DNA of 64,000 nucleotides, taken from the NCBI GenBank assembly GCA_028284675.1, contig JANQRI010000042.1, positions 1-64,000 on the forward strand. Direction: 5' to 3'. The position numbers and the translations under genes were made by a program. Source of the stretch: Gammaproteobacteria bacterium (GTDB taxonomy: Bacteria; Pseudomonadota; Gammaproteobacteria; HTCC5015). The number at the start of each line of letters is the position of its first letter. The first letter of the stretch is position 1. Shown piece after piece: positions 10,601 through 17,137 of this stretch. The notes beneath the pieces were generated by a model. The model did not search any database, was not told where the DNA came from, and saw only the letters and a list, made by a program, of their open reading frames with translations.

Positions 10601-11025
10601 TTCGCGCCACCGTCAATCGAAAATTTTTTAGCAACAGCTCCCAGAGCCTTACCAACTAACACATCAGATTTGGCTGAACTTGCAACGATATTTTTATTGA
10701 TAAAACGATTGACCACCGCATAACTTAGAATTTCTTTTTCATAAGGTGACAGAGGCTTTATTGCATATTTTTCCTCAACTTCAGCAATTGCATTCAGCAC
10801 GCTATCATCAGGCGGCGGTTGTATAGCAAGCCCAGCTTGCGGCTTTCCACCGTCCGCCAACAGCATCCCGGCTGACTTCAAACGATCCAAACCGTTGCTG
10901 TACAGACGCTGCAGAAAGTTTTGCGCTTGCACAGGATCAACCTGCGGCCCATCAGCTTGATAGCCGGCACTAGAGCCGAGAGAGTCGACGGCGGTATTTT
11001 TGATTGATCCGGAGTCAATCGCCAT
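4687..11025 (-). CDS. Giant HTH-repeat protein (2112 aa), first tandem copy
   Basis: Domains by eye: conserved N-terminus (1-50); about 13 repeats (85-1305), each a helical lead-in followed by an HTH-like unit ending in a motif like 'IFDKFxLPG...LxxFLRQ'; an alpha/beta domain (~1340-1550; strands KLLVVVDRA, ANILIVSTA, YQIVFFDEL); a Pro-rich linker (~1590-1760); a Gln-rich coiled coil (~1850-1925); and a Pro-rich C-terminus. Units near 1148-1205 and 1248-1300 look most like LuxR/GerE HTH domains (LLSKVASLIDA..GDIANTWGVSDEAV). Units near 156, 431 and 815 share LP(F/Y)(S/T)D.E at their start. No signal peptide or transmembrane helix is seen. The gene follows the pilT-pilU-pilU-like genes on the same strand after a 161-bp gap. 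Tandem HTH units might bind DNA or form a solenoid scaffold; both are inference. I do not recognise the family. Confidence 0.93.
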   Translation of the reverse strand: MAIDSGSIKNTAVDSLGSSAGYQADGPQVDPVQAQNFLQRLYSNGLDRLKSAGMLLADGGKPQAGLAIQPPPDDSVLNAIAEVEEKYAIKPLSPYEKEILSYAVVNRFINKNIVASSAKSDVLVGKALGAVAKKFSIDGGAKKLPGFMIEKLAEVDKAVLPFSDTEISLYKLVNSQGKRWTSDELLSTAAALIDSGGVEQDAMKALKVDKKIFGKRMASIYNMFSLEKRTPAGLMRYLQESVNVEIKFSKPAESTPLAKALTELALKVGGESIPERALFVASALIKSGGGKGEASLRLDLTDQEMQAEIKAVADVFKLENKTSAGVMHFFESNLPADLMKPVSRDQYQSERLVIALNQIGLDAGVRLTELQQNLLVHWIMKRFGFNKMDFKDINEANKFSSTLSHVANKFTGLGKSEGLMDFLIEQLVQVDRTALPFSDLELSILDLAKENGKRIRSGVQLEIAVQMLKTRDVDAVKFELGIEDAQQFNGYMNKLYANLGVPLEQRNYEGFLNYLRENTDENFPVNDGIPPENISPLELKLWGQLVKRGEAKIRYSSIEQNLLKTIVAFLQFDKLVEVAEELDLSESALRDRIKRIFEVYGLKGEPNKKNLIEQLRKVIPKILQQEIANEVPVTKPHDMSSREFELWGLLVGKNSYDPALRPENQRELLKVADALLQEKSFTGAGRVLGLSLDSVKSKLATIFRRFALPGPATTANLIAVLEGRSSGDKGLKQVLLQFLAEHNVIAIDTQMKVLVTWVNKHFDQNDTYPVIKRELSVSNGQDVTRNALRQLSARLLGYESVAELQNFIFDNLKNKKVLPYTDLELAILDLAISKGHRINEWQQLETVAGLVKAGGLARACELLGVEVEVFSSRISRVYDKFDLPDTIRTAEGLLNYLSYSLPKHVVPDASMPPFAEQVLWDAVSGVQGKALLVKKELLSTAVSLIQTRSGVATADALKIDRKTVTERLRRIFDQFSLSGPKTIRNFLTQMDAMLSPEQLDKIAPERAIQRIAKKEGFSDAEYEFWKKLAGEQLYSSNLKPNKEMLSIVLSVMEAGSYKAAAEKLGLKAPIVSAKIKEIFNGFVLPGEPSAENLRQILSQRITNTLFQKLFPHIGNQPEGITDQQYGLWLALVGERKHNPAFAPDGQLLSKVASLIDARSFGDIANTWGVSDEAVMYWLQKTHDKFELPGKAGFENLIQFLRQRIPEASYKKMFPDAGSQPEGVTDQQYKVWLELVGEHKHNPFLAPDPDLLSVAVALIEAKSIQRAADSLGVSSGLVNRKLQGIFDKFGLPGEVSGSNFLSIVTTGAPLPQGLSDDAPDDEKPNEKDLVEQVVEPIAGIPQIIIRPDNHQMADFRWHLGSLEDSSRGASLGIETLNAYLERARWQFGFELKQLPLRFMIKKTTEENTKLLVVVDRAYGTKSLHDRLKSDLQKTAATDFSKRLAVIPEGNATRLVDKQKAIERFRQTKGDDRANILIVSTAAVRPAGNENGVSVSADTIIDPEHLADEYQIVFFDELIRYQGAAKILLESFAAIDVNQAGGEKGRPVTVQQLVVDLPGMSQGEETGAQSETSQKADQPASNNTQAASGNSGDPITDSLSFESSPFTVTENEELSEQIAQQWNTDGESTVPTTFGDTESQHGYTRIDLLGQSNKKKPGFGALGGPQIDIGQLIKPAESPPVPGELMPGVEPPTEKPLTDQQSPQPMINTPGEAPLGVPLITQPENTPGHTQPSASPLETDAKPFGIESPEPPKVSPEIQHTGRINEQIEVAQTRAYQRLPDAVKAQITLTEYQSLDMTKIDPQVLAADINGYLQLHPKVKTDDDGQPRFRMIDYLNYDPGIQDQLRLNSARFGAHDAKIQSLQQIAQINAQLANELKGITAQTKQTTAAIQRDTARKQQQSRVSIEQIDLNQNRQQSLRTIANTIPRQSISHPGQSGGDVGSTITTIKNNIVNKPSISGTVSAGTRLSTEIVPPGYISLNGLTGPALSDPNYRGANSLPPYVYAKGQNGELALHVVLTQKNAIRLQPISTELIPVKAGTAETIYNGGWQSVPQLDYAQQQLLNTMHGTPIKAAPLQVPIKSNVNNPQLPNPIPALNPASGSAPAPVKVPAVPVP
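5803..6272. repeat. Segment near-identical to window positions 1-470 (3' region of both giant genes)
   Basis: Positions 1-470 and 5803-6272 align without visible gaps (offset 5802) and differ at scattered single bases. They encode the stretch from SGDPITDSLSFESSPFTVT through the Pro-rich linker. Immediately 5' of it in the genes (about 480-1400 against 6280-6520) similarity disappears or becomes remote. The two paralogues are therefore almost the same at their ends and diverged in the middle. Confidence 0.9.
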
Positions 11026-11144
11026 ATTGCTGCTGTTGTTGATGCTAAAAAATCACACCCGCACAGGTAGACGGGCCCCATTCCGGAGCATAACGGAGCA
11101 ATGATCAGGCTTATATTGAGCCTTCGGTGTATATACCGAAAGTG
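10877..11144. repeat. Duplicated leader and 5' coding segment, copy 1
   Basis: This is the partner of 4376-4643. It covers the first ~50 codons of the complete giant gene and its ~119-bp leader. On the minus strand the leader reads into ...aacaacagcagcaat-ATG with no GGAG-type ribosome-binding site. It is somewhat more GC-rich than the AT-rich middle of the gene. Confidence 0.9.
11123..11140. promoter_or_regulatory. Operator-like 18-bp palindrome upstream of right giant gene
   Basis: This is the second copy of ttcggtgtatataccgaa (see 4622-4639), again about 100 bp before the giant start codon. Here it lies between the stop of the third PilT-like ATPase gene (11187) and the giant gene, so it could serve as an operator for the giant or as a weak intergenic hairpin. 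That the same site stands before both giants, only one of which follows a pil gene, favours a role in giant-gene control. Confidence 0.45.
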
Positions 11145-11186
11145 GTACGTGTATGAGTTAAAAGGTCCAGTGTTTTCCGGGGAGTG

Positions 11187-12329
11187 CTACGTAAGATCTT
11201 CCAGCGAATCAAGCGCAGACTTGGAATCACCATCAGATGACTTGGCCGAACCGGAGCCGTCATCGACCCCACCGCCGAAGTTGATGCGCCATTCGAGATT
11301 GGTGCGTGAATCGGCATTTTTCAATGCCTCTTTCATTTCTACTTTGCCGTCTTTATATAGGTTAAATAATGATTGGTCGAAGGTCTGCATGCCGGCCTTA
11401 CCGCCTTTTTCCATCACTTCCTTGATTTCACTCAATTCCCCTTTGCGAATCAGTTCAGCGATGTATGGCGTGTTGATCATCACTTCGACCGCCGCGACCC
11501 GGCCGCCGCCTTTGGCTGATACCAGTCGCTGCGAGATGATTGCTTTCAGGTTTAATGACAAATCCATCAGTATCTGGTTCTTCTGCTCCGGTGGAAACAG
11601 ATTGATAATCCGGTCCAACGCCTGATTGGAATTCACTGCGTGCAGAGTGCTGACACACAGGTGACCGGTATCCGCGTAAGTGACCGCAGCTTCCATCGTT
11701 TCGATATCGCGCACCTCACCGATCAATATCACGTCGGGCGCTTCGCGCATCGCCTCACGCAATGCGTTTTCATAAGAGTGGGTATCCAGGCCGATCTCAC
11801 GCTGGCCGACAATACATTTATCATGCATGTATACAAATTCGATCGGGTCCTCGATTGTAAGGATATGTCCCGGTGCAGTATGGTTGCGGTGATTGATCAT
11901 CGCCGCGAGCGTGGTCGATTTACCGGTACCGGTCGCACCGACCATCAGAATCAATCCGTGTTTTTCGAGGATCAGGGTTTTCAACACACTGGGCAAACCC
12001 AGCTCTTCGATTTTCGGGATATTGGATTTAATAAACCGGATCACCATCGACACTTCGCCGCGCTGCATATACACGTTTACCCGAAAACGCCCCATGCCCT
12101 TACGGCTGATGCCGAGATTCAGTTCCAGATTGTCTTCGAAATCCTGCTGCTGTCGCTCGTTCAGCATGCTGTAAACCAGCTTTTTAACCATGCCCGGTTC
12201 GAGCCGGTTTTTGCTGACCGGTTTGATCACACCCTGCAGTTTGATGCTCGGCGGTGCGCCGGTGGTAAAAAACATGTCCGAAGCTTCTTTCTCGGCCATC
12301 AGTTTGAAATACGGATCCAAACCACTCAT
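11187..12329 (-). CDS. PilT/PilU-family retraction ATPase paralogue (third copy)
   Basis: This is a hexameric AAA-type motor of the secretion ATPase superfamily that would power type IV pilus retraction at the inner face of the inner membrane. Walker A GATGTGKST is at residues 131-139; the Asp box (GHILTIEDPIEFV), Walker B region (DVILIGEVRD) and His box (GHLCVSTLHA) are intact. It resembles PilU more than PilT: the AIRNLIRE motif is replaced by YIAELIRKGEL, and it has a Ser/Asp-rich tail. The frame opens at a TTG at 12347, but the ATG at 12329 follows GGGGGA with a 6-nt spacer and is preferred. It lies 24 bp after pilU, so it is probably cotranscribed. A third paralogue after pilT-pilU is unusual, and it is the gene nearest to the giants. 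Confidence 0.93.
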   Translation of the reverse strand: MSGLDPYFKLMAEKEASDMFFTTGAPPSIKLQGVIKPVSKNRLEPGMVKKLVYSMLNERQQQDFEDNLELNLGISRKGMGRFRVNVYMQRGEVSMVIRFIKSNIPKIEELGLPSVLKTLILEKHGLILMVGATGTGKSTTLAAMINHRNHTAPGHILTIEDPIEFVYMHDKCIVGQREIGLDTHSYENALREAMREAPDVILIGEVRDIETMEAAVTYADTGHLCVSTLHAVNSNQALDRIINLFPPEQKNQILMDLSLNLKAIISQRLVSAKGGGRVAAVEVMINTPYIAELIRKGELSEIKEVMEKGGKAGMQTFDQSLFNLYKDGKVEMKEALKNADSRTNLEWRINFGGGVDDGSGSAKSSDGDSKSALDSLEDLT

Positions 12330-12353
12330 ACCGGTTCCCCCGCGCAACTTTGA

Positions 12354-13514
12354 TTAAAAGCGGTCATCATCCGCACTGGCCTGCAATTTGAAATCCTTGA
12401 CTTCATCCAGCAGGTTCGTGGCCTTCGCATTCTTGCCTTCGAGCTTGATGCGCAGGCGCAGGTCATTGATCGAATCGGCATTGCGCAAACCTTCTTCCAA
12501 ATTGATCGCGCCTTCTTCGATCAGATCAAACAAGGCCATATCGAACGTCTGCATGCCGTGTTCTTTGGATTTGGACATCAGCTCTTTCATCTGCGGTATA
12601 TCGCCTTTTAAAATCAGATCGGCCATTAACGGTGTATTGATCAATACCTCCACCGCCGCGCGCCGGCCTTTACCGTCAACCGTTCTGACCAGGCGCTGTG
12701 AAATCACGGATTTAATATTCAACGATAAATCCATCAACAGCTGTTCACGCCGGTCTTCAGGGAAGAAGTTGATAATACGGTCCATCGCCTGGTTGGTGTT
12801 ATTCGCATGCAATGTACAGATACATAAATGACCGGTTTCAGCAAACACCACTGCATGCTCCATCGCTTCGCGATCGCGCACCTCACCGATCAGGATAACA
12901 TCGGGTGCCTGGCGTAGCGTATTTTTCAATGCGACTTCCCAACCCTCGGTATCGGTGCCGATCTCACGTTGGGTCACGATGCAGCTTTTATGATGGTGCA
13001 CATATTCAATCGGGTCTTCGATCGTAATGATATGCCCCTGGCTTTTCTCATTACGGTAATCAATCATTGCAGCCTGTGAGGTCGATTTACCGGAACCGGT
13101 CGCACCGACAAAAATCACCAGGCCCCGCTTACTTAATGCAATATCCTGCAATATTGGCGGTAACAATAAAGACTCGAATGTCGGAATATCAGTGATAATA
13201 ATCCGAATTACCATACCGATACTGCCGCGTTGCACAAATGCATTGACCCGGAATCGTGAAACACCGGCCAGACTGATCGCAAAATTACATTCGTTACTCG
13301 CCTCGAACTCGGCAATCTGTCGATCGTTCATAATACCGCGCACCAGTTCCTGGGTATGCTCAGGCAACAGCCGCTGCTTGGATACATGAGTCAGCTTGCC
13401 CTGAATCTTCATTGACGGCGGCGCGCCGGCGGTAATATATAAATCCGAGCCGCCCTTGCTTTTCAGCATGCGCAGCAGGTCATGCATAAATTTTATCGCC
13501 TTATCACGATCCAT
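12354..13514 (-). CDS. pilU: Type IV pilus retraction ATPase PilU
   Basis: PilU is an accessory retraction motor that works with PilT on type IV pili. The 386-aa sequence matches the Pseudomonas PilU pattern: KGGSDLYITAGAPPSMK near the N-terminus, Walker A GATGSGKST at 137-145, DPIEYVH Asp box, PDVILIGEVRD Walker B region, and 'GHLCICTLHANNTNQAMDRI'. In place of PilT's AIRNLIRE it has LMADLILKGD, which separates it from PilT. An ATG with upstream gggata starts it. It sits 30 bp after pilT and 24 bp before a second PilU-like gene in a likely pilT-pilU-pilU-like operon. Confidence 0.95.
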   Translation of the reverse strand: MDRDKAIKFMHDLLRMLKSKGGSDLYITAGAPPSMKIQGKLTHVSKQRLLPEHTQELVRGIMNDRQIAEFEASNECNFAISLAGVSRFRVNAFVQRGSIGMVIRIIITDIPTFESLLLPPILQDIALSKRGLVIFVGATGSGKSTSQAAMIDYRNEKSQGHIITIEDPIEYVHHHKSCIVTQREIGTDTEGWEVALKNTLRQAPDVILIGEVRDREAMEHAVVFAETGHLCICTLHANNTNQAMDRIINFFPEDRREQLLMDLSLNIKSVISQRLVRTVDGKGRRAAVEVLINTPLMADLILKGDIPQMKELMSKSKEHGMQTFDMALFDLIEEGAINLEEGLRNADSINDLRLRIKLEGKNAKATNLLDEVKDFKLQASADDDRF

Positions 13515-13544
13515 ATTGCTTATCCCACTGTTGCTGCATCATTG

Positions 13545-14579
13545 TTATATTGAATCAGGGTTGGTTGCTTTGGTTTTCGCATCATTTTTATTCACCAAAC
13601 CTTTGGCGACCAGGTCTTTCAGATTTTGATCCAGGGTCTGCATACCAAAGCCCTGCCCGGTTTGAATCGCCGAGTACATCTGTGCGACTTTATCTTCGCG
13701 AATCAGGTTTCGAATCGCCGGTGTACCGATCATAATCTCGTGCGCAGCCACCCGTCCGCCGCCGTTACGCTTTAACAACGACTGGGAAATCACCGCGCGT
13801 AAGGATTCAGATAGCATCGAACGCACCATATCTTTTTCCGCGGCCGGAAATACATCGACAATACGGTCGATGGTTTTGGCCGCCGAACTGGTATGCAGGG
13901 TCCCAAACACCAGGTGACCTGTTTCCGCCGCAGTCAACGCAAGCCGGATGGTTTCAAGGTCACGCATCTCACCGACCAGAATGGTGTCTGGATCCTCCCG
14001 CAACGCTGAACGCAGTGCTTCATTAAAACCCAATGTATCACGATGCACTTCCCGCTGGTTCACCAGCGATTTTTTGCTTTCGTGCACAAACTCGATCGGA
14101 TCCTCGATCGTCAGAATATGGCCATGCTCGGTTTCGTTTTTATGATTGATCATGCCGGCCAGCGTCGTTGACTTGCCTGAACCGGTCGGCCCGGTTACCA
14201 ATACGATGCCGCGTGGATATTTGGAAATTTCCTGAAAAATCTTGGGCGCCTTCAAATCTTCCAGAGTCAGAATTTTTGATGGAATCGTCCTGAACACCGC
14301 ACCGGCACCACGGTGGTGATTAAATGCATTGACCCGAAAACGGGCCAGCCCCGGTATTTCAAACGACAAATCGGTTTCGAAAAATTCCTCGAAGTCTTTA
14401 CGCTGCTTGTCGTTCATGATGTCATAAACCATCGCATGCACTTGCTTATGGTCCATTGCATCAACATTAATCCGGCGAATATCGCCGTCCACCCGAATCA
14501 TCGGCGGCAATCCGGCGGACAAATGTAAATCGGACGCATTGTTCTTAACACCAAACGCGAGTAATTGTGCGATATCCAT
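13545..14579 (-). CDS. pilT: Type IV pilus retraction ATPase PilT
   Basis: PilT is the motor that depolymerises pilin and drives twitching motility. It is 344 aa, the usual length. Walker A GPTGSGKST is at 130-138, the Asp box is HILTIEDPIEFVH, the Walker B region is DTILVGEMRD, the His box is GHLVFGTLHT, and the diagnostic PilT motif AIRNLIRE lies in the C-terminal third. The ATG follows a clear gaggag Shine-Dalgarno sequence. It is the first gene of the minus-strand pil cluster and is divergent from yggS, as in Pseudomonas. Confidence 0.97.
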   Translation of the reverse strand: MDIAQLLAFGVKNNASDLHLSAGLPPMIRVDGDIRRINVDAMDHKQVHAMVYDIMNDKQRKDFEEFFETDLSFEIPGLARFRVNAFNHHRGAGAVFRTIPSKILTLEDLKAPKIFQEISKYPRGIVLVTGPTGSGKSTTLAGMINHKNETEHGHILTIEDPIEFVHESKKSLVNQREVHRDTLGFNEALRSALREDPDTILVGEMRDLETIRLALTAAETGHLVFGTLHTSSAAKTIDRIVDVFPAAEKDMVRSMLSESLRAVISQSLLKRNGGGRVAAHEIMIGTPAIRNLIREDKVAQMYSAIQTGQGFGMQTLDQNLKDLVAKGLVNKNDAKTKATNPDSI

Positions 14580-14617
14580 AGTGCTCCTCTTGACTCAAGC
14601 AACCTCTTTAACAGGAA

Positions 14618-14732
14618 GCTCTGATTTATTCATCCTGAGCCGCATTCATTGCGGCGAACGTCAAAGGTTCTGGCCTCCAGCCGCATTCATTGCGGCGAAC
14701 GTCAAAAGCCTTGGCTCATAAATAATCAGAGC
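14618..14732. mobile_element. MITE/REP-like element with two 28-bp direct repeats
   Basis: The ends are an imperfect inverted repeat (gctctgatttatt at 14618-14630; aataatcagagc at 14721-14732), with a second inverted pair inside (tgagcc / ggctca). Within lie two copies of a 28-bp unit (14638-14665 and 14679-14706) beginning AGCCGCATTCATTGCGG; each contains a small palindrome, CCGCA-TTCAT-TGCGG. No coding frame is present. The pattern fits a non-autonomous element or REP pair. I cannot test copy number elsewhere in the genome. Confidence 0.55.
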
Positions 14733-14736
14733 ACGA

Positions 14737-14762
14737 AAAACAAAAATTGTGATTTTTGTTTT
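14737..14762. repeat. Perfect 11-bp inverted repeat (A/T-rich)
   Basis: The arms aaaacaaaaat and atttttgtttt are separated by tgtg. Being A/T-rich, it could act as a weak hairpin or a protein-binding palindrome. It is the first of three consecutive perfect inverted repeats. Confidence 0.7.
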
Positions 14763-14766
14763 CCTT

Positions 14767-14798
14767 CATTTTTCAAATACTTAAGCATTTGAAAAATG
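14767..14798. repeat. Perfect 12-bp inverted repeat
   Basis: The arms CATTTTTCAAAT and ATTTGAAAAATG flank an 8-nt centre (acttaagc) that itself contains the palindrome cttaag. It is the second of three adjacent inverted repeats. Confidence 0.75.
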
Positions 14799-14818
14799 GT
14801 GGCACATCCCTGTACCAC

Positions 14819-14847
14819 TGGAAACTCTGAACAAATCAGAGTTTCCA
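14819..14847. repeat. Perfect 12-bp inverted repeat sharing CTCTGA core with the MITE-like ends
   Basis: The arms TGGAAACTCTGA and TCAGAGTTTCCA are separated by acaaa. The CTCTGA/TCAGAG core also occurs at both ends of the element at 14618-14732, so the hairpins may derive from the same or a nested element. Confidence 0.75.
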
Positions 14848-14874
14848 TAATGTATTTCAGAACAATGCCGCCCC

Positions 14875-14880
14875 TATAAT
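14875..14880 (+). promoter_or_regulatory. Candidate -10 box for yggS
   Basis: A consensus TATAAT lies 34 bp before the yggS ATG. No good -35 box is present at the expected distance (tgtatt/gtattt), so an activator or an extended element may be needed. The assignment rests on the -10 match alone. Confidence 0.45.
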
Positions 14881-14914
14881 GTGCTTAAGCTAACTTACTG
14901 CTATCCTGGTCTTC

Positions 14915-15604
14915 ATGCAAACTTTAGCCCAACGATTGACTCAAGTCCGTGACCGGATTCGTAGTGCTGAATTGGAATTTAATCGTATTCCCGGTTCAGT
15001 ACAACTCCTTGCCATCAGTAAAATGCAGCCGCCAGGCGTTATTCATGACACTTTTGAGCTCGGTCAGCGGGATTTCGGCGAAAATTATCTACAGGAGGCC
15101 CTGACCAAAATACAGGCTTTAAAATCCCTGCCGATCCGCTGGCACTTCACCGGGCCGCTACAATCGAACAAAACCCGCGCGGTGGCTGAGTATTTCGATT
15201 GGGTTCACAGCATCGACCGTCTGAAAATTGCTAAACGACTCAGCGACCAGCGCCCTGAAAACTTTAAACCACTGAATGTCTGCATACAGGTTAAGCTGGA
15301 AGATGAACCGGACAAAGCCGGCATCAATATCGAAAACCTGACCGAACTTGCACAGCAGGTTGCTGCTTTACCCGCTTTGCGGCTGCGCGGTCTGATGGCC
15401 ATTCCGAAACGCGATAATACCGCTGCACAACAGCGACAGGTATTTGCAAAGCTACGCGCTGCATTCGATATATTAAAAAAGGATGATATGGTGCTGGATA
15501 CCCTGTCGGCCGGCATGAGCCAGGATCTGGAAACCGCGATTGCCGAGGGTGCGACAACTGTCAGGGTCGGCACCGCGATATTTGGTCCTCGCACTGAGCA
15601 ATAA
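14915..15604 (+). CDS. yggS: YggS-family pyridoxal phosphate homeostasis protein
   Basis: This is a PLP-binding protein of the YBL036C/PLPBP family (fold type III barrel), which buffers cellular PLP and has no known catalytic reaction. It is 229 aa, the usual length. The PLP lysine is K36 in LLAISKMQP; the family signatures FGENYLQEA, WHFTGPLQSNK and 'LSAGMSQDLETAI' are present, and the C-terminus has 'VRVGTAIFGPR'. Its position divergent from pilT and upstream of proC is the conserved gammaproteobacterial arrangement. Confidence 0.95.
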   Translation: MQTLAQRLTQVRDRIRSAELEFNRIPGSVQLLAISKMQPPGVIHDTFELGQRDFGENYLQEALTKIQALKSLPIRWHFTGPLQSNKTRAVAEYFDWVHSIDRLKIAKRLSDQRPENFKPLNVCIQVKLEDEPDKAGINIENLTELAQQVAALPALRLRGLMAIPKRDNTAAQQRQVFAKLRAAFDILKKDDMVLDTLSAGMSQDLETAIAEGATTVRVGTAIFGPRTEQ

Positions 15605-15685
15605 AACTATTAAAGAATTAAATCTGCAGAGAAAAAACCATCGGTTATAATCCTGTCTTTAGGAATCCGGCAACCTGAACCGAAT

Positions 15686-16519
15686 ATGACTCAAACGGCA
15701 AAAATAGGCTTTATCGGCGGCGGCAATATGGCACGCAGCCTGATTGGAGGCCTTTTACAGGACGGTTACAATCCCGCCAATATCCAGGTCTGCGAGCCTG
15801 ACCCGAAACAGCGCGAACAACTCAAGCAACGCTTTGATATCATGGTCGGTGATAATGGGGCAGATATCATTCCCAACTGTGACTGCATTGTGTTCGCGGT
15901 TAAACCTCAGACACTGGCCGATGTGGCCAACGCAACCCGCGAGTGGCTCGGTCAACAGCACTCACCCTTATTTATCTCCATTGCCGCCGGTGTGCGTGAG
16001 CAAACACTGGCACGCTGGCTACAGCGAAAACACGCCATCGTACGGTGTATGCCGAATACACCGGCATTGATCCAGGCCGGTGCGACCGCACTCTACGCCA
16101 ACGAGCATGTCAGTACAGAACAACGCAACCTGGCTGAATCCATACTCCGCGCGGTAGGTTTAACTTTATGGGTGGATGCAGAGGAAACCCTGGACGCGGT
16201 CACTGCAGTATCCGGCAGCGGCCCGGCATATATTTTTCTGGTCATTGAAGCCATGCAGGCGGCCGCTGAAGCGACCGGGCTGAACTCGGAACAAGCCAGA
16301 TTACTATGCCTGCAAACTGCATTTGGCGCTGCGCGAATGGCACTCGAAGACTCTGAACCGGTCTCGCTGCTGCGCGAGCGGGTCACATCCAAAGGCGGTA
16401 CCACTGAGCGCGCACTGGAGATTTTTAAACAGGCCGGTCTGACCGGAATCTTTGAAAAAGCGATTATGGCCGCTGCGGAACGCTCCAGAGAGCTGGCAGA
16501 GGAACTGGATCGAAGTTAA
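15686..16519 (+). CDS. proC: Pyrroline-5-carboxylate reductase
   Basis: ProC carries out the last step of proline synthesis, the NAD(P)H-dependent reduction of 1-pyrroline-5-carboxylate. The 277-aa protein begins with a Rossmann dinucleotide-binding loop (GFIGGGNMA). It has FAVKPQTL, MPNTPALI and the C-terminal dimerisation signature 'AVSGSGPAYIF' followed by 'VTSKGGTTERAL'. It is third in the line yggS-proC-yggT-metX-metW, with an 81-bp gap after yggS. Confidence 0.96.
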   Translation: MTQTAKIGFIGGGNMARSLIGGLLQDGYNPANIQVCEPDPKQREQLKQRFDIMVGDNGADIIPNCDCIVFAVKPQTLADVANATREWLGQQHSPLFISIAAGVREQTLARWLQRKHAIVRCMPNTPALIQAGATALYANEHVSTEQRNLAESILRAVGLTLWVDAEETLDAVTAVSGSGPAYIFLVIEAMQAAAEATGLNSEQARLLCLQTAFGAARMALEDSEPVSLLRERVTSKGGTTERALEIFKQAGLTGIFEKAIMAAAERSRELAEELDRS

Positions 16520-16553
16520 TATCCACCACACACCAAAATAATGGACAAACACT

Positions 16554-17117
16554 ATGGGCAGTGATTATTTTACAAACCCGCCGGTTTTTTTAATCGATAC
16601 TCTTTTTGGGCTGTACATTGTCGCGATAATGCTGCGCTTTTTACTGCAGTGGGTACGCGCCGATTTTTATAATCCACTGTCCCAGTTTCTGGTAAAAGTT
16701 ACAAACCCGCCACTGATTCCGTTGCGGCGAATCCTGCCGGGCATCGGCGGCGTTGATCTCGCTTCAATCGCATTGATGTTTATACTAACCGCGATCAAGC
16801 TGATTCTGATTTTTATGCTCAGAGGGTTTTCCGTACCTATACTCTCATTACTGATCCTGACACTGGCCGACCTGGTAGAGCTGTTTTTGATGGTCTTCCT
16901 GGTCGCGATTATCATTCAGGTCATCCTGAGCTGGGTTGCTCCGCACCAGCATAACCCGATAAGTCTATTACTGCGTCAGCTAACAGAACCGCTGCTAAAG
17001 CCTATCCGGCGCCTGATACCCTCGCTGGGTGGACTGGACTTTTCACCATTGATTGCACTCATTTTGATTCAGCTGTCAATGATGATTATCGTGCCTCCGA
17101 TCAAAGCACTGGCATAA
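16554..17117 (+). CDS. yggT: YggT family membrane protein
   Basis: This is an integral inner-membrane protein with two YggT repeats, each containing a hydrophobic helix pair and the motif NPL(S/I)...PLL.P.RR(I/L)(L/I)P (residues ~40-60 and ~135-155). The length of 187 aa is usual for the two-repeat gammaproteobacterial form. The exact function is unsettled; links to osmotic tolerance have been described. It lies 34 bp after proC. Confidence 0.93.
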   Translation: MGSDYFTNPPVFLIDTLFGLYIVAIMLRFLLQWVRADFYNPLSQFLVKVTNPPLIPLRRILPGIGGVDLASIALMFILTAIKLILIFMLRGFSVPILSLLILTLADLVELFLMVFLVAIIIQVILSWVAPHQHNPISLLLRQLTEPLLKPIRRLIPSLGGLDFSPLIALILIQLSMMIIVPPIKALA

Positions 17118-17137
17118 CTTAGTTTCCAAAACCACGA

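Larger units (their letters stand above)
14580..14914. other. Repeat-rich intergenic region between divergent pilT and yggS
   Basis: This gap has no gene but is dense in structure: a MITE-like element at 14618-14732 and three successive perfect inverted repeats at 14737-14762, 14767-14798 and 14819-14847, followed by a TATAAT box for yggS. The pilT promoter must lie within or beyond the element. All these hairpins are listed separately. Confidence 0.8.

Noticed and set aside
11640..12353. 237-aa plus-strand frame antisense to the third PilT-like ATPase
   Set aside because: His/Arg/Gln-rich translation of the reverse of a strongly conserved gene; no start signal. Length is due to the codon use of the real gene.
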